From NCBI RefSeq assembly GCF_023898865.1, contig NZ_JAGSOV010000009.1, forward strand, positions 124,001 through 188,000: a stretch of 64,000 nucleotides of DNA, written 5' to 3'. Below, piece by piece: positions 15,139 to 23,045 of the stretch (positions are counted from its first letter, which is position 1; each line of letters opens with the position of its first letter). The translations under genes and the position numbers were made by a program. This stretch comes from Pseudonocardia humida (GTDB lineage: Bacteria; Actinomycetota; Actinomycetes; Mycobacteriales; Pseudonocardiaceae). Under the pieces are notes generated by a model. The model had not been told where the DNA came from, ran no database searches, and saw nothing but the letters and a program-made list of their open reading frames with translations.

Positions 15139-15590
15139 GCCTGACCAACGTGTGGCTGCAGATGTTCGACGGCAGCCTCGTCCGCGCCGACCAGGTGGTC
15201 GAGATCGAGCTGCACCAGACCCCGGAGATCGCCGGCAAGCCGTCGCGCTGGCTGCTCGACGTCGTGCTGCCGGTACCGGTCGGCAGCGGCGGCGGCGCCC
15301 ACGAGGGCTGGCGGACCGGGCCGCTGCACCGCACCCTGACCCAGAGCTCGGTCCCGCCCACCGAGGCGCCACCGGCGCTGGCCCGGCTGCTGGCCCGGCT
15401 CGACGCCGCCGACGCGGCGGGGATCGTGCGCGTCGACGCGGCCCGCGTCCAGGCCGCCCCGCACCCCGACCTCACCGTGGCCGCGGGCGCGCTGCGGCTC
15501 GGCTTCACCGCGTTCGCCGGGGCCGACACCGACGACCCCGTTCCCGCGGCGCTGACCGGCGGCCTCGACGGGCGGGTGCCGGGCCCGTAG
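15135..15590 (+). CDS. Hypothetical actinobacterial protein (151 aa)
   Basis: GTG start with GAGGAGA eight bases upstream. The N-terminus reads SLTNVWLQMFDGSLVRADQ, then EIELHQTPEI and WLLDVVLPVPVGSGGG, a likely beta-rich start. Ala/Leu-rich helices follow (ALARLLARLDAADAAGIVRV). Codon use is normal for the genome, so it is probably a real gene. No catalytic motif, signal or membrane segment is visible and I do not recognise the family. It sits between Hsp20 and an enoyl-CoA hydratase on the same strand. Confidence 0.65.
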   Translation: MSLTNVWLQMFDGSLVRADQVVEIELHQTPEIAGKPSRWLLDVVLPVPVGSGGGAHEGWRTGPLHRTLTQSSVPPTEAPPALARLLARLDAADAAGIVRVDAARVQAAPHPDLTVAAGALRLGFTAFAGADTDDPVPAALTGGLDGRVPGP

Positions 15591-15611
15591 CGGGGTGGCC
15601 AGGATGGGCCC

Positions 15612-16349
15612 ATGGGCGCACCCACCGTCGTCGACGACGACCACGTCCGCTGGATCACCTTCGACCGGCCGGAGGCGGCCAACGCGCTGCACCCCGACGA
15701 CCTCGACCCGCTCGCCGACGCGGTGCGCGGGATCGGGCCGGCGACCCGGGCGATCGTGTTCACCGGCGCGGGCGAGCGGGCGTTCTGCGCCGGCATGCAC
15801 CTCGACTCGTTCCGTGGCCTCACCCCCACCACCGCCCGCAGGCTGATCTCCCGGCTGGCCGACGTGCTGCGCGCCGTGCGCCACGCCCCGGTCCCGACGG
15901 TGGCGATGCTCAACGGCGCCTGCATCGGGGCCGCGCTGGAGCTCGCGCTGGCCTGCGACCTGCGCACCGCGCGGCCGGGCGTGCGGCTCGGACTGCCGGA
16001 GGTGAAGCTGGGCATCCCCTCGGTCGTCGACGCCGCGCTGCTGCCCGCCTACGTGGGCCTGTCCCGGGCCCGCGAGATGATCCTCACCGGCGACCTCTAC
16101 GACCTCGACGCCTTCGGCCCCGGCTTCGCGAACCGGGTGGCCGCGCCGCAGCGGCTGCGCGCCGAGACCCTCGCGCTCCTGGGCCGCGTCACCGGGCACA
16201 CCCCCGAGGTGCTGGCCGCGCAGAAGGCGCTGTTCGAGACGTGGCTGGAGCAGGGCATCAGCGGGGCGGTCGCGACGAGCGTGGACGTCTTCGCCGGTGT
16301 CTTCGCCGCCCCCGCCACCGCGACCGCCATCACCGCCTACCGCCCATGA
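15612..16349 (+). CDS. Enoyl-CoA hydratase/isomerase family protein
   Basis: A 245-residue crotonase-fold protein. VRWITFDRPEAANALHPDD opens the fold. FCAGMHLDSF and NGACIGAALELALACDLR supply the oxyanion-hole backbone and CoA-binding loops. Both crotonase glutamates appear kept: the Glu in GLPEVKLGI and the one in AREMILTGD. The usual GG after the first Glu is changed to IPSVVDAALLP, so the exact reaction (hydratase, isomerase or other) is open. Genes for fatty or acyl-CoA oxidation (SDR, acyl-CoA dehydrogenase) lie 1.5-4 kb downstream. Confidence 0.87.
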   Translation: MGAPTVVDDDHVRWITFDRPEAANALHPDDLDPLADAVRGIGPATRAIVFTGAGERAFCAGMHLDSFRGLTPTTARRLISRLADVLRAVRHAPVPTVAMLNGACIGAALELALACDLRTARPGVRLGLPEVKLGIPSVVDAALLPAYVGLSRAREMILTGDLYDLDAFGPGFANRVAAPQRLRAETLALLGRVTGHTPEVLAAQKALFETWLEQGISGAVATSVDVFAGVFAAPATATAITAYRP

Positions 16350-16395
16350 CGGGGCGGGGCGGGCGTGCACGGGGCGGGAGCGGGTACCCGGGCCC

Positions 16396-16896
16396 GTGAC
16401 CGACACCAGGCCGGGCGACGACATCGCCGCCCTCATCGAAGCGAAGGTGGCCGCCGCCGTCGAGCAGGCCGTGCGGGAGGCCGTCGACCGGCTCCGCTGG
16501 GCGCCGCGGGTCTACGGCGACGAGCGCAAGCTGCACGTCCACCCGACGGCCGTGGTCAACGACGCGCTGTTCAACCTGTCGTCCGGGGAGATCACCGTCG
16601 AGGAGTACGCGTTCTTCGGGCACGGCGTCAGCGTGCTCACCGGCACCCACGACATCACCGTGTTCGACCGCGCCCGCCAGGTGACGGTGCCGAAGTCGGG
16701 CCGGGACGTGGTGATCGGGCGCGGCGCGTGGATCTCGACCAACGCACTGGTCCTGGGACCCTGCCGGATCGGCGAGCACGCCGTGGTGGCCGCGGGCAGC
16801 GTGGTGCTCGCCGACGTCGAGCCGTTCACCGTCGTCGGCGGCACCCCGGCCCGGGTGCTCTCGACGATCTCCGAGCGCCCCGGGGGGACCGCGTGA
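16396..16896 (+). CDS. Left-handed beta-helix (hexapeptide) acyltransferase
   Basis: A 166-residue protein with a GTG start. A short amphipathic helix rich in Ala/Val/Glu (IAALIEAKVAAAVEQAV) precedes a left-handed beta-helix. GVSVLTGTHDI has the 'H' typical of sugar O-acetyltransferases of the WbbJ/maltose type, and IGRGAWISTNALVLG, IGEHAVVAAGSVV, VEPFTVVGGTPARVL form the coils and closing loop. Such enzymes transfer acetyl groups from acetyl-CoA to sugars. Its stop overlaps the following methyltransferase start (GTGA), so both probably decorate the same glycan. Confidence 0.85.
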   Translation: MTDTRPGDDIAALIEAKVAAAVEQAVREAVDRLRWAPRVYGDERKLHVHPTAVVNDALFNLSSGEITVEEYAFFGHGVSVLTGTHDITVFDRARQVTVPKSGRDVVIGRGAWISTNALVLGPCRIGEHAVVAAGSVVLADVEPFTVVGGTPARVLSTISERPGGTA

Positions 16897-17696
16897 GCGA
16901 CGACCTGCACGCCGAGGTCGCCGCCCTGCGCGCCGAGGTCGAGCGGCTGCGCGCCGCCGTCGACGAGCTCTCCGCGCGGGCCGACGGGCACAGCCCCCGC
17001 TTCGCGGCGATCTACCCGCGGTTCGAGGACCGGTTCCGCGGCTCGGAGGCCGACGTCCGCGAGCGCCTGGGCGTCTACCTGCCCCGGGTGCGCGACGCCG
17101 TGCGCGCCGACGCCGACGGTCCCCGCGTGCTGGACGTCGGGCCCGGCCGCGGCGAGTGGCTGGCGCTGCTGGCCGAGGCGGGCGTGCCGGCCGTCGGGGT
17201 GGACGACAACCTGCCGATGGTCGAGCACCTGCGCGGGCGCGGCCTCGACGTCGTGCACACCGACGGCACCGGGCACCTGGAGACCGTCGAGCCGGGCTCG
17301 CTGGACGTGGTGACCGCGTTCCACGTCGTCGAGCACCTCGACCTGGAGTCGCTGCTGGGCCTGCTGGCCGCCGCCCGCCGGGCACTGCGCCCGGGCGGGC
17401 TGCTGGTGGCCGAGACGCCGAACCCGACCAACCTGGTGATGGGCGCCTGCAACTTCCACCTCGACCCCACGCACCGCACCCCGATCCCGCCCGCGCAGCT
17501 GGAGTTCCTGGTGCGCGCGAGCGGCTTCGCCGACGTGCAGACCTGGGCGCTGCACCCCAAGGAGGACCTCGACCTGTCCGGGCTGCGCCTCGAGGGCGTC
17601 GACCCGGCCGCGGCGGCGACGCTGGCCGCGGCCCTGCAGAAGGGCCTGTTCGGGCCGCAGGACTACGCGGTGCTCGCCGAAGCCGAGGTGGCCTGA
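16893..17696 (+). CDS. Class I SAM methyltransferase with N-terminal coiled coil (glycan-type)
   Basis: A 267-residue protein whose GTG start overlaps the acetyltransferase stop. Residues 1-30 form a heptad coiled coil (LHAEVAALRAEVERLRAAV). The SAM fold follows: RVLDVGPGRGEWLALL (motif I), VDDNLPM (acidic end of strand 2), FHVVEHL, LRPGGLLVAETPNP. FHLDPTHRTPIPP and the late ELEFLVRASGF-like segment match methyltransferases found in O-antigen and glycolipid clusters (WbdD-like, without a kinase domain). It probably works with the acetyltransferase on a surface polysaccharide; the target is not known. Confidence 0.85.
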   Translation: MSDDLHAEVAALRAEVERLRAAVDELSARADGHSPRFAAIYPRFEDRFRGSEADVRERLGVYLPRVRDAVRADADGPRVLDVGPGRGEWLALLAEAGVPAVGVDDNLPMVEHLRGRGLDVVHTDGTGHLETVEPGSLDVVTAFHVVEHLDLESLLGLLAAARRALRPGGLLVAETPNPTNLVMGACNFHLDPTHRTPIPPAQLEFLVRASGFADVQTWALHPKEDLDLSGLRLEGVDPAAAATLAAALQKGLFGPQDYAVLAEAEVA

Positions 17697-17777
17697 CCCA
17701 CAGCGCGGACCGCGCCGCGGCGGCTATCTTCCGATGATCGCGCCCGCGGCGAGGCGGGCGCCGACGCGGAGGTCGAG

Positions 17778-18542
17778 ATGTCGATCATGGAGCGGTTCTC
17801 CCTCGAGGGCCGGGTGGCCATCGTGACCGGGGCGTCCTCGGGGCTCGGGGTGTCGTTCGCCCGGGGCCTGGCCGAGGCCGGCGCCGACGTGGTGCTGGGC
17901 GCCCGCCGCGCCGAGAAGCTCACCGACACCGCGAACCTCGTCACCGACACCGGGCGGCGCGCGCTCGCCGTCGCCACCGACGTGGCCGAGCAGCCCGACT
18001 GCCAGGCGCTCGTGGACGCGGCCATGGCCGAGTTCGGCCGGGTCGACGTGCTGGTCAACAACGCCGGCATCGGCACCGCCGTGCCCGCCACCCGGGAGGA
18101 CCCGGCCGAGTTCAAGCGGGTCATCGACGTCAACCTCAACGGCTGCTACTGGATGGCCCAGGCCTGCGGGCGGGCCATGAAGCCGGGCAGCAGCATCGTC
18201 AACATCTCCAGCATCCTGGGCCTGACCACGGCCGGGCTGCCGCAGGCCGCCTACGCGGCCAGCAAGGCCGGGCTGATCGGCCTGACCCGCGACCTGGCCC
18301 AGCAGTGGAGCGGGCGCAAGGGCATCCGGGTGAACGCCCTCGCGCCCGGCTTCTTCGTCTCCGAGATGACCGACCAGTACAAGCCCGGCTACCTCGAGGA
18401 GCAGCTGGAGCGGCGGGTGCTGATGCACCGGGCGGGCAACCCCTCCGAGCTGACCGCCGCGCTGCTGTTCCTGGCCAGCGACGCCGGCGGCTACGTCACC
18501 GGGCAGACCCTCGCCGTCGACGGCGGCATCACCGTCACCTGA
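17778..18542 (+). CDS. SDR-family oxidoreductase (3-ketoacyl reductase-like)
   Basis: A 254-residue classical SDR. Start at 17778 after GGAGGTCGAG. Motifs: TGASSGLG (NAD(P) binding, residues about 19-26), DVLVNNAGIG, the Ser of IVNISSILG, catalytic YAASK, and ALAPGFF after the active site. An acidic or basic residue at the end of strand 2 (GARRAEK) favours NADP(H). It ends TLAVDGGITVT, the standard C-terminus. It converges on an acyl-CoA dehydrogenase gene, so a role in acyl-CoA or ketone turnover is plausible. Confidence 0.9.
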   Translation: MSIMERFSLEGRVAIVTGASSGLGVSFARGLAEAGADVVLGARRAEKLTDTANLVTDTGRRALAVATDVAEQPDCQALVDAAMAEFGRVDVLVNNAGIGTAVPATREDPAEFKRVIDVNLNGCYWMAQACGRAMKPGSSIVNISSILGLTTAGLPQAAYAASKAGLIGLTRDLAQQWSGRKGIRVNALAPGFFVSEMTDQYKPGYLEEQLERRVLMHRAGNPSELTAALLFLASDAGGYVTGQTLAVDGGITVT

Positions 18543-18559
18543 GCGCGGGACGCCGCTCA
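18540..18559. terminator. Hairpin joining two convergent stop codons
   Basis: TGAGCG (18540-18545) and CGCTCA (18554-18559) form a 6-bp stem with an 8-nt loop. The stop of the SDR gene and the stop of the acyl-CoA dehydrogenase gene lie in the two arms. There is no T-tract. Confidence 0.4.
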
Positions 18560-19822
18560 GTCCATGCCCTTGGGCGCGCGCTGCTTCATGAACCCGAACA
18601 GGTAGCCCGCCACCCGCCGCATCTGGATCTCGTCGGAGCCCTCGGTGATCCGGTAGCGGCGGTGGTGGCGGTAGATGTGCTCGAACGGCTTGTGCCGGGA
18701 GTAGCCCAGCCCGCCGTGCACCTGCATGGCCCGGTCGGCGGCGTCGCAGCACAGCCGGTTGCCCCGGTAGTTGCAGATCGAGACCTGCTCGGACTGGGAG
18801 AACGCGCCCTCGGTGTCCATCGACCACGCGGTGCGGTGGATCAGCGCGCGCAGCATCTCCGCCTCGGCGTGCAGGTCGACCAGCGGGAACTGGATGGCCT
18901 GGTTGGTCGCCAGCGCCTTGCCGAACGGCTTGCGCTCCTGGGCGAACCGCACCGACTCCGCGATGCAGTAGGTGGCCGCGCCCAGGCTGGACGCGGCCTG
19001 GCGGATCCGGTTCTCGTTGAAGAAGTGCTGCACCACGGCCAGCCCGCGACCCTCCTCGCCGAGGATCGCCGAGTGGGGCACCCGCACCCGGTCCAGGCTG
19101 ATCCGGCCGTGGTCAGTGGGCATGTTGAACGTCCAGAGGAACTCCTCGACCGTGAAGCCGGGCGCGTCGGTCGGGGTCAGGAAGGCGGTGATGCCGCGGC
19201 CGTCGCCGGGCTCGCCGGAGGTCCGGGCGAAGATCAGGTCGTGCTTCGCCTTGTGGATGCCGGTGTTCCAGGTCTTCGCCCCGGTGATCAGCCAGTCGTC
19301 CCCGTCGCGCACGGCGTAGGTGTCCATGTGGGTGGCGTCCGAGCCGTGCTCGGGCTCGGTGATCCCGAAGGCGAACCCCTTGGTGCCCGACGCCAGCCCC
19401 TCGACCCACTCGGCCTTCTGCTCGTCCGAGCCGTGCTCCAGCATCAGCAGCAGCCCGACGTTGTTGCCCACGATGGCGTGCTCGTTCTGCAGATCGCAGT
19501 GCAGGCCGAGGCCCTTGGCCGCCAGGTGCTCGCGGATCACCGCCATGCCCAGGTTGGAGCCGTCGCGCCCGCCGAACTCGGCCGGGAAGGCGTAGCGGAA
19601 GTGCCCGGCCGCGTCGGCCCGGCGGCGGGCCTCGGCCAGCAGCTCCTCCCACTCCTCGCTGGGCAGCCCGCCGCGGTCCCAGTCGGTGCGGGCGTCCTCG
19701 CGGCGGTGGTCGAAGAACCGGATGTTGTCGTCGGCCTGCTCCAGCGGGCGGATCTCGCGCTCGATGAACGCGTCGAGCTCGTCGAGGTAGTCGAGCAGGT
19801 CCTGCGGCAGGGTCATGTCCAT
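18557..19822 (-). CDS. Acyl-CoA dehydrogenase
   Basis: A 421-residue protein. The ATG of MDMTLPQ (about 19822) is chosen because homology begins there; the frame is open 33 codons further. FAD and substrate motifs: FAFGITEPEHGSDAT, WLITGAKTWNTGI, FFNENRIRQAAS, AMQVHGGLGYS, and ITEGSDEIQ with the probable catalytic Glu as in medium-chain enzymes. It oxidises an acyl-CoA to the 2-enoyl-CoA and passes electrons to ETF. The enoyl-CoA hydratase-like and SDR genes nearby could supply the next steps, though they are not in one operon. Confidence 0.92.
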   Translation of the reverse strand: MDMTLPQDLLDYLDELDAFIEREIRPLEQADDNIRFFDHRREDARTDWDRGGLPSEEWEELLAEARRRADAAGHFRYAFPAEFGGRDGSNLGMAVIREHLAAKGLGLHCDLQNEHAIVGNNVGLLLMLEHGSDEQKAEWVEGLASGTKGFAFGITEPEHGSDATHMDTYAVRDGDDWLITGAKTWNTGIHKAKHDLIFARTSGEPGDGRGITAFLTPTDAPGFTVEEFLWTFNMPTDHGRISLDRVRVPHSAILGEEGRGLAVVQHFFNENRIRQAASSLGAATYCIAESVRFAQERKPFGKALATNQAIQFPLVDLHAEAEMLRALIHRTAWSMDTEGAFSQSEQVSICNYRGNRLCCDAADRAMQVHGGLGYSRHKPFEHIYRHHRRYRITEGSDEIQMRRVAGYLFGFMKQRAPKGMD

Positions 19823-19954
19823 GGGCGCTCCGTTGCATCGGTGGACGGCGGCCGACGGCGCGGCCATGATCCGACCGTGCCCCGCGGCAGCCGCCCGGGC
19901 AACCGGCGCTGACCAGATCACACGGGGCCCGGATCACACGGGGGCGGAGACCAC

Positions 19955-20320
19955 ATGAGCGAAGACCGCACGGGCCCGATCCCGCCGCACGACCGGCCCG
20001 ACGCCGCCGAGCTGCTGCGCACGGTGCGTGAGCTGCTGGTGGACGAGGTCGTGCCGGCGACCGACGGGATGCTCGCCTACCACGTCCGGATCGCCGCACG
20101 GCTGCTCGGCATGGTCGAGCGGGAGCTGGGGCGCGGTCCCGCCGACGCCCGCCGCCACCGCGCCGACCTCGACCGGCTCGGCTACCCCGACGACGCGGCC
20201 CTCGCCGCGGCGATCCGCGCAGGCGACCTCGACGACCGCGGCGACGAGCTGCGCGCCGTGCTGCGCACGGCCGCCCGCGCCCGCCTGGAGGTGTCCAACC
20301 CGCGGCACCTGGCGAGCTGA
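19955..20320 (+). CDS. DUF6285-like protein
   Basis: A 121-residue all-helical protein. AAELLRTVRELLVDEVVPA and YHVRIAARLLGMVEREL form the first helices, and RTAARARLEVSNPRHL the typical end. I recognise this as the DUF6285 pattern, whose members often lie beside an aminoglycoside-phosphotransferase-like gene and an acyl-CoA dehydrogenase. Here only the divergent acyl-CoA dehydrogenase is present. The biochemical role is unknown. It ends two bases before the convergent phospholipase D-type gene. Confidence 0.7.
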   Translation: MSEDRTGPIPPHDRPDAAELLRTVRELLVDEVVPATDGMLAYHVRIAARLLGMVERELGRGPADARRHRADLDRLGYPDDAALAAAIRAGDLDDRGDELRAVLRTAARARLEVSNPRHLAS

Positions 20321-20322
20321 GC

Positions 20323-21618
20323 TCAGAGTTCCCGGCGCAGCCGCACGGCGAGCTGCTCGTAGGCCCGGAACCGGCGGGGCCGGTCGGACCAGTCGTCGCC
20401 GGTGATCTCGTCGGAGACGGCGAGGTCCTTCTCGAACTGCGCCACCAGGTCGGCCGCGAACGACTCGGACTGCACGCAGAGCGTGGCCTCGTCGTTGAGC
20501 TGGAACGAGCGGTTGTCGAAGTTGACCGAGCCGACCGTCGACCAGGCCCCGTCGACGACCAGCGTCTTGGCGTGCAGCATCGTGGGGCCGTACTCCCAGA
20601 TGCGCACGCCGGCGTCGAGCAGCGTCCGGTAGACCGCACGTCCGGCGATCCGCACCGGCGGCTTGTCGATGTGCTCGCCCGGCACCAGCAACCGCACCGC
20701 GACGCCCCGCTTCGCCGCCTCGGCCAGCGCCTCGACGAACGCGGGGCGGGGCGCGAAGTAGGCCGTGGTCAGCTCGATGCTCTCGCTCGCGCAGGCGATG
20801 GCCAGGTAGAACAGCGCTTCGGCGTCGGTGTCGCCGACCCCGGCCGACGAGCGCACCAGCTGCATCGGGCCGGCGCCGTCGGCGTCGGGCAGCTCGGGCA
20901 GGTAGTCCTCCCCGACCAGCACGTCGCCGGTGGCCTCCAGCCAGTTCTCGGCGAAGGCGCCCTGCAGGCCGCGCACGATCGGCCCGCGGACCCGGACGTG
21001 GGTGTCGCGCCAGTGGTCGGGGTCCTGGGCGTCGCCGGTCCACTCCTCGGCGATGCCGACGCCGCCGATCATCCCGACCTCGCCGTCGGCGACCAGGACC
21101 TTGCGGTGGGTGCGGTGGTTCATCCGGGCCACCGCGTACGGCTTGAGCGGCCGGAACCGGGCCACGGTCACCCCCGCCGCGCTCATGTCCCGGATGAGCT
21201 TCGGCTCCATCTTCGCCGTGCCGAACGCGTCGAGCAGCACGTTGACCTCGACGCCGTCGCGGGCCCGCCGGATCAGCCGGTCGGCGACCTGCTGGGCGAT
21301 GTCGCCGCGCCAGTAGACGAACGTGAGCAGGTTGATCGAGCGGCGGGCGCCGTCGATCGTCTCCAGGAAGGCCGGGAAGATCCGGTCGCCGTTGATCAGC
21401 AGCTCCAGGTCGTTGCCCGCGGAGATGGGGGCACCGGTGAGCGCCTCGGCGGCGTACAGGAAGTCCTTCGAGCCGACGTGCAGGTCGGCACCGCGCAGCG
21501 CGTAGCCGTGGCCGCCGTCGCGCCGGTGGCGCAGCGAGTCGGCGGCGTAGCGCCCGCCGACCAGCACGGCGCCGGCCAGTACCGGCCAGGTGCGGGCCAG
21601 GACCGGTCCGAGCTTCAT
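20323..21618 (-). CDS. Phospholipase D / cardiolipin synthase-like protein with two HKD motifs
   Basis: A 431-residue protein. An N-terminal hydrophobic segment (VLARTWPVLAGAVLVGG) anchors it. The two catalytic HKD motifs are HRTHRKVLVADGEVGMIGG and MLHAKTLVVDG...GSVNFDNRS. Cardiolipin synthases of this Cls type join phosphatidylglycerol molecules or use related phosphatidyl donors at the membrane. Only one N-terminal TM is seen where classical ClsA has two, so it may be a ClsB/C-like enzyme or a hydrolase. It is monocistronic. Confidence 0.87.
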   Translation of the reverse strand: MKLGPVLARTWPVLAGAVLVGGRYAADSLRHRRDGGHGYALRGADLHVGSKDFLYAAEALTGAPISAGNDLELLINGDRIFPAFLETIDGARRSINLLTFVYWRGDIAQQVADRLIRRARDGVEVNVLLDAFGTAKMEPKLIRDMSAAGVTVARFRPLKPYAVARMNHRTHRKVLVADGEVGMIGGVGIAEEWTGDAQDPDHWRDTHVRVRGPIVRGLQGAFAENWLEATGDVLVGEDYLPELPDADGAGPMQLVRSSAGVGDTDAEALFYLAIACASESIELTTAYFAPRPAFVEALAEAAKRGVAVRLLVPGEHIDKPPVRIAGRAVYRTLLDAGVRIWEYGPTMLHAKTLVVDGAWSTVGSVNFDNRSFQLNDEATLCVQSESFAADLVAQFEKDLAVSDEITGDDWSDRPRRFRAYEQLAVRLRREL

Positions 21619-21747
21619 GCAGTCACCTCTGGTCGGATGGCGGGTGCCGACGGGTACCCGCGCGGGGCACGACGATCACCCACACGCGGCATGAGCGACA
21701 TCATGCCCTGATCGCGCCGAACCGTCCGACGGGGAGGCGGGGCCGGG

Positions 21748-22137
21748 TCAGCGCTCGACGGCCGACCGGTAGGCGCGGAACGCGTCCAGCAGCGACGTCG
21801 GCGACTCGACCCCGCCGACGTCGAACCAGCCCGACTCGGCGCCGCCTTCGACCAGCAGCCAGCCACCTCGGCGCTCCAGCACCGACGACACCGAGGCCAG
21901 CGCGTCGCCCAGCGGCCGGGACGGCTCGCGGACGGCGGACAGGTCGGCGATGACGTGGCGGACGCCGTCGACCAGGACGGTGTCGAGCACCACCTCGACC
22001 AGCCGGGCGGCGACCGGCCCCACCTCGCCCGCGACCGTGAGCACGGCCTCCTGCGGGCCGCGCAGGGAGACCGAGACGCTCGTGCGGCCCGTCGGCGCGA
22101 TGCGGGGTGCGGCCAGGACCTCGTCGGTGATCGACAC
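21748..22137 (-). CDS. STAS-domain-like protein with an altered phospho-site
   Basis: A 129-residue protein starting GTG after GAGGAGGTCCCCC. RTSVSVSLRGPQEAVLTVAGEVG and VRHVIADLSAV match STAS strands. The canonical DSSGL motif that carries the regulatory Ser is replaced by REPSRPLGDAL, so kinase or phosphatase control may be lost or moved. Partner-switch antagonists bind anti-sigma kinases; here that is only family inference. CGTAG-N8-CTACG (22183-22200) lies 46-63 nt upstream and could be an operator. Confidence 0.6.
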   Translation of the reverse strand: MSITDEVLAAPRIAPTGRTSVSVSLRGPQEAVLTVAGEVGPVAARLVEVVLDTVLVDGVRHVIADLSAVREPSRPLGDALASVSSVLERRGGWLLVEGGAESGWFDVGGVESPTSLLDAFRAYRSAVER

Positions 22138-22182
22138 GGGGGACCTCCTCTGGCGGTTGCCGGCACTGCGACGTCAACTCGC

Positions 22183-22200
22183 CGTAGGCACTCCACTACG
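22183..22200. promoter_or_regulatory. Inverted repeat upstream of the STAS-like gene
   Basis: CGTAG-GCACTCCA-CTACG, a 5-bp arm repeat with 8-nt spacer, in the 166-nt gap between the AlkB stop and the STAS-like start. It is a candidate operator or hairpin; nothing else stands out in this gap. Confidence 0.3.
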
Positions 22201-22303
22201 AATGGTCGATCATGGACAGGGCCGAAGGTCCCGATTCGGACAGGACCTCCGCACCCCGGCGTCCGGGCGCGGTCACTCCGGAGGGGATTCGTCGATGGTG
22301 CGA

Positions 22304-23032
22304 CTACTCGGTGGAGCGGGCGCGGCATGAGCCGACGGCCCCGGACCGCGCGTCGGCCGGGTGCGGCGGATCGGCGAACCCCGACACCCGCAGCGTGATG
22401 TTCAACCGGCCCCGGTCCAGGCCGATGTCGGGCACGTCGGCCGGTGAGTGCTCGAGGAGCTTCGGCACGCCGTGGTAGGCCAGCCGGTGCTCGTCGCCGA
22501 AGACCACCAGGTCGCCCGAGCGCAGCTCGACGTCGACCCACGGCCTGCCGCGGTGCTCGGTGCCGCCCAGCCGGAACAGGCACGGCGCGCCGAGCGAGAG
22601 CGACACGACGGGGTCGGGGGCGTGCTCGTCGCCGTCGCGGTGCATCCCGAGCCGCGCGCCCTCGTCGTAGTGGTTGACCAGCGCGATGTCCGGCGCGTAC
22701 CGGCGGCCGCGGTCGGCGTCGAGGTAGGCCTCGGCGACCGCCCGGCGCCCGAGCGCGGCCAGCCAGGCCGGGAACGGCGTCACCGGCGAGCCGTCCTGGT
22801 CGTCGCGGGTGCGGGAGTAGCGGTAGGGCATCCAGTGCCAGCCCAAGCACACCGTGCGCACGCTCATCCGGGCCCCGTTCGGCGGCACCGCGTGGCGCAT
22901 GCCCGGCCCCTCCCGCGCCCACGTCCGGCAGGCCTCGACCAGGCGGCGCTGCTCGCCGAGGTCCAGCCAGTCGGGCAGGTGCACCGCGCCCGGGGCGAGG
23001 GTGCGGCGCTCGCGGGGCAGCAGTTCGTGCAT
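22304..23032 (-). CDS. alkB: AlkB-type 2OG-Fe(II) DNA dealkylase
   Basis: A 242-residue protein. Fe(II) ligands are His-131 and Asp-133 (GMHRDGDE) and His-187 (RLAYHGV), followed by GRLNITLRVSG with the 2-oxoglutarate-binding Arg. LVNHYDEGARLGMH and CLFRLGG are typical AlkB. These enzymes oxidatively remove methyl groups from 1-methyladenine and 3-methylcytosine in DNA. It is the last gene of a four-gene minus-strand operon (oxygenase, ECF sigma, methyltransferase-Ada, AlkB), 13 nt after the methyltransferase. The context supports an alkylation-repair role. Confidence 0.92.
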   Translation of the reverse strand: MHELLPRERRTLAPGAVHLPDWLDLGEQRRLVEACRTWAREGPGMRHAVPPNGARMSVRTVCLGWHWMPYRYSRTRDDQDGSPVTPFPAWLAALGRRAVAEAYLDADRGRRYAPDIALVNHYDEGARLGMHRDGDEHAPDPVVSLSLGAPCLFRLGGTEHRGRPWVDVELRSGDLVVFGDEHRLAYHGVPKLLEHSPADVPDIGLDRGRLNITLRVSGFADPPHPADARSGAVGSCRARSTE

Positions 23033-23045
23033 CGGTCCTCCCGGT

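Noticed and set aside
20572..21711. Plus-strand 379-residue frame
   Set aside because: Antisense of the phospholipase D-type gene; no motif.
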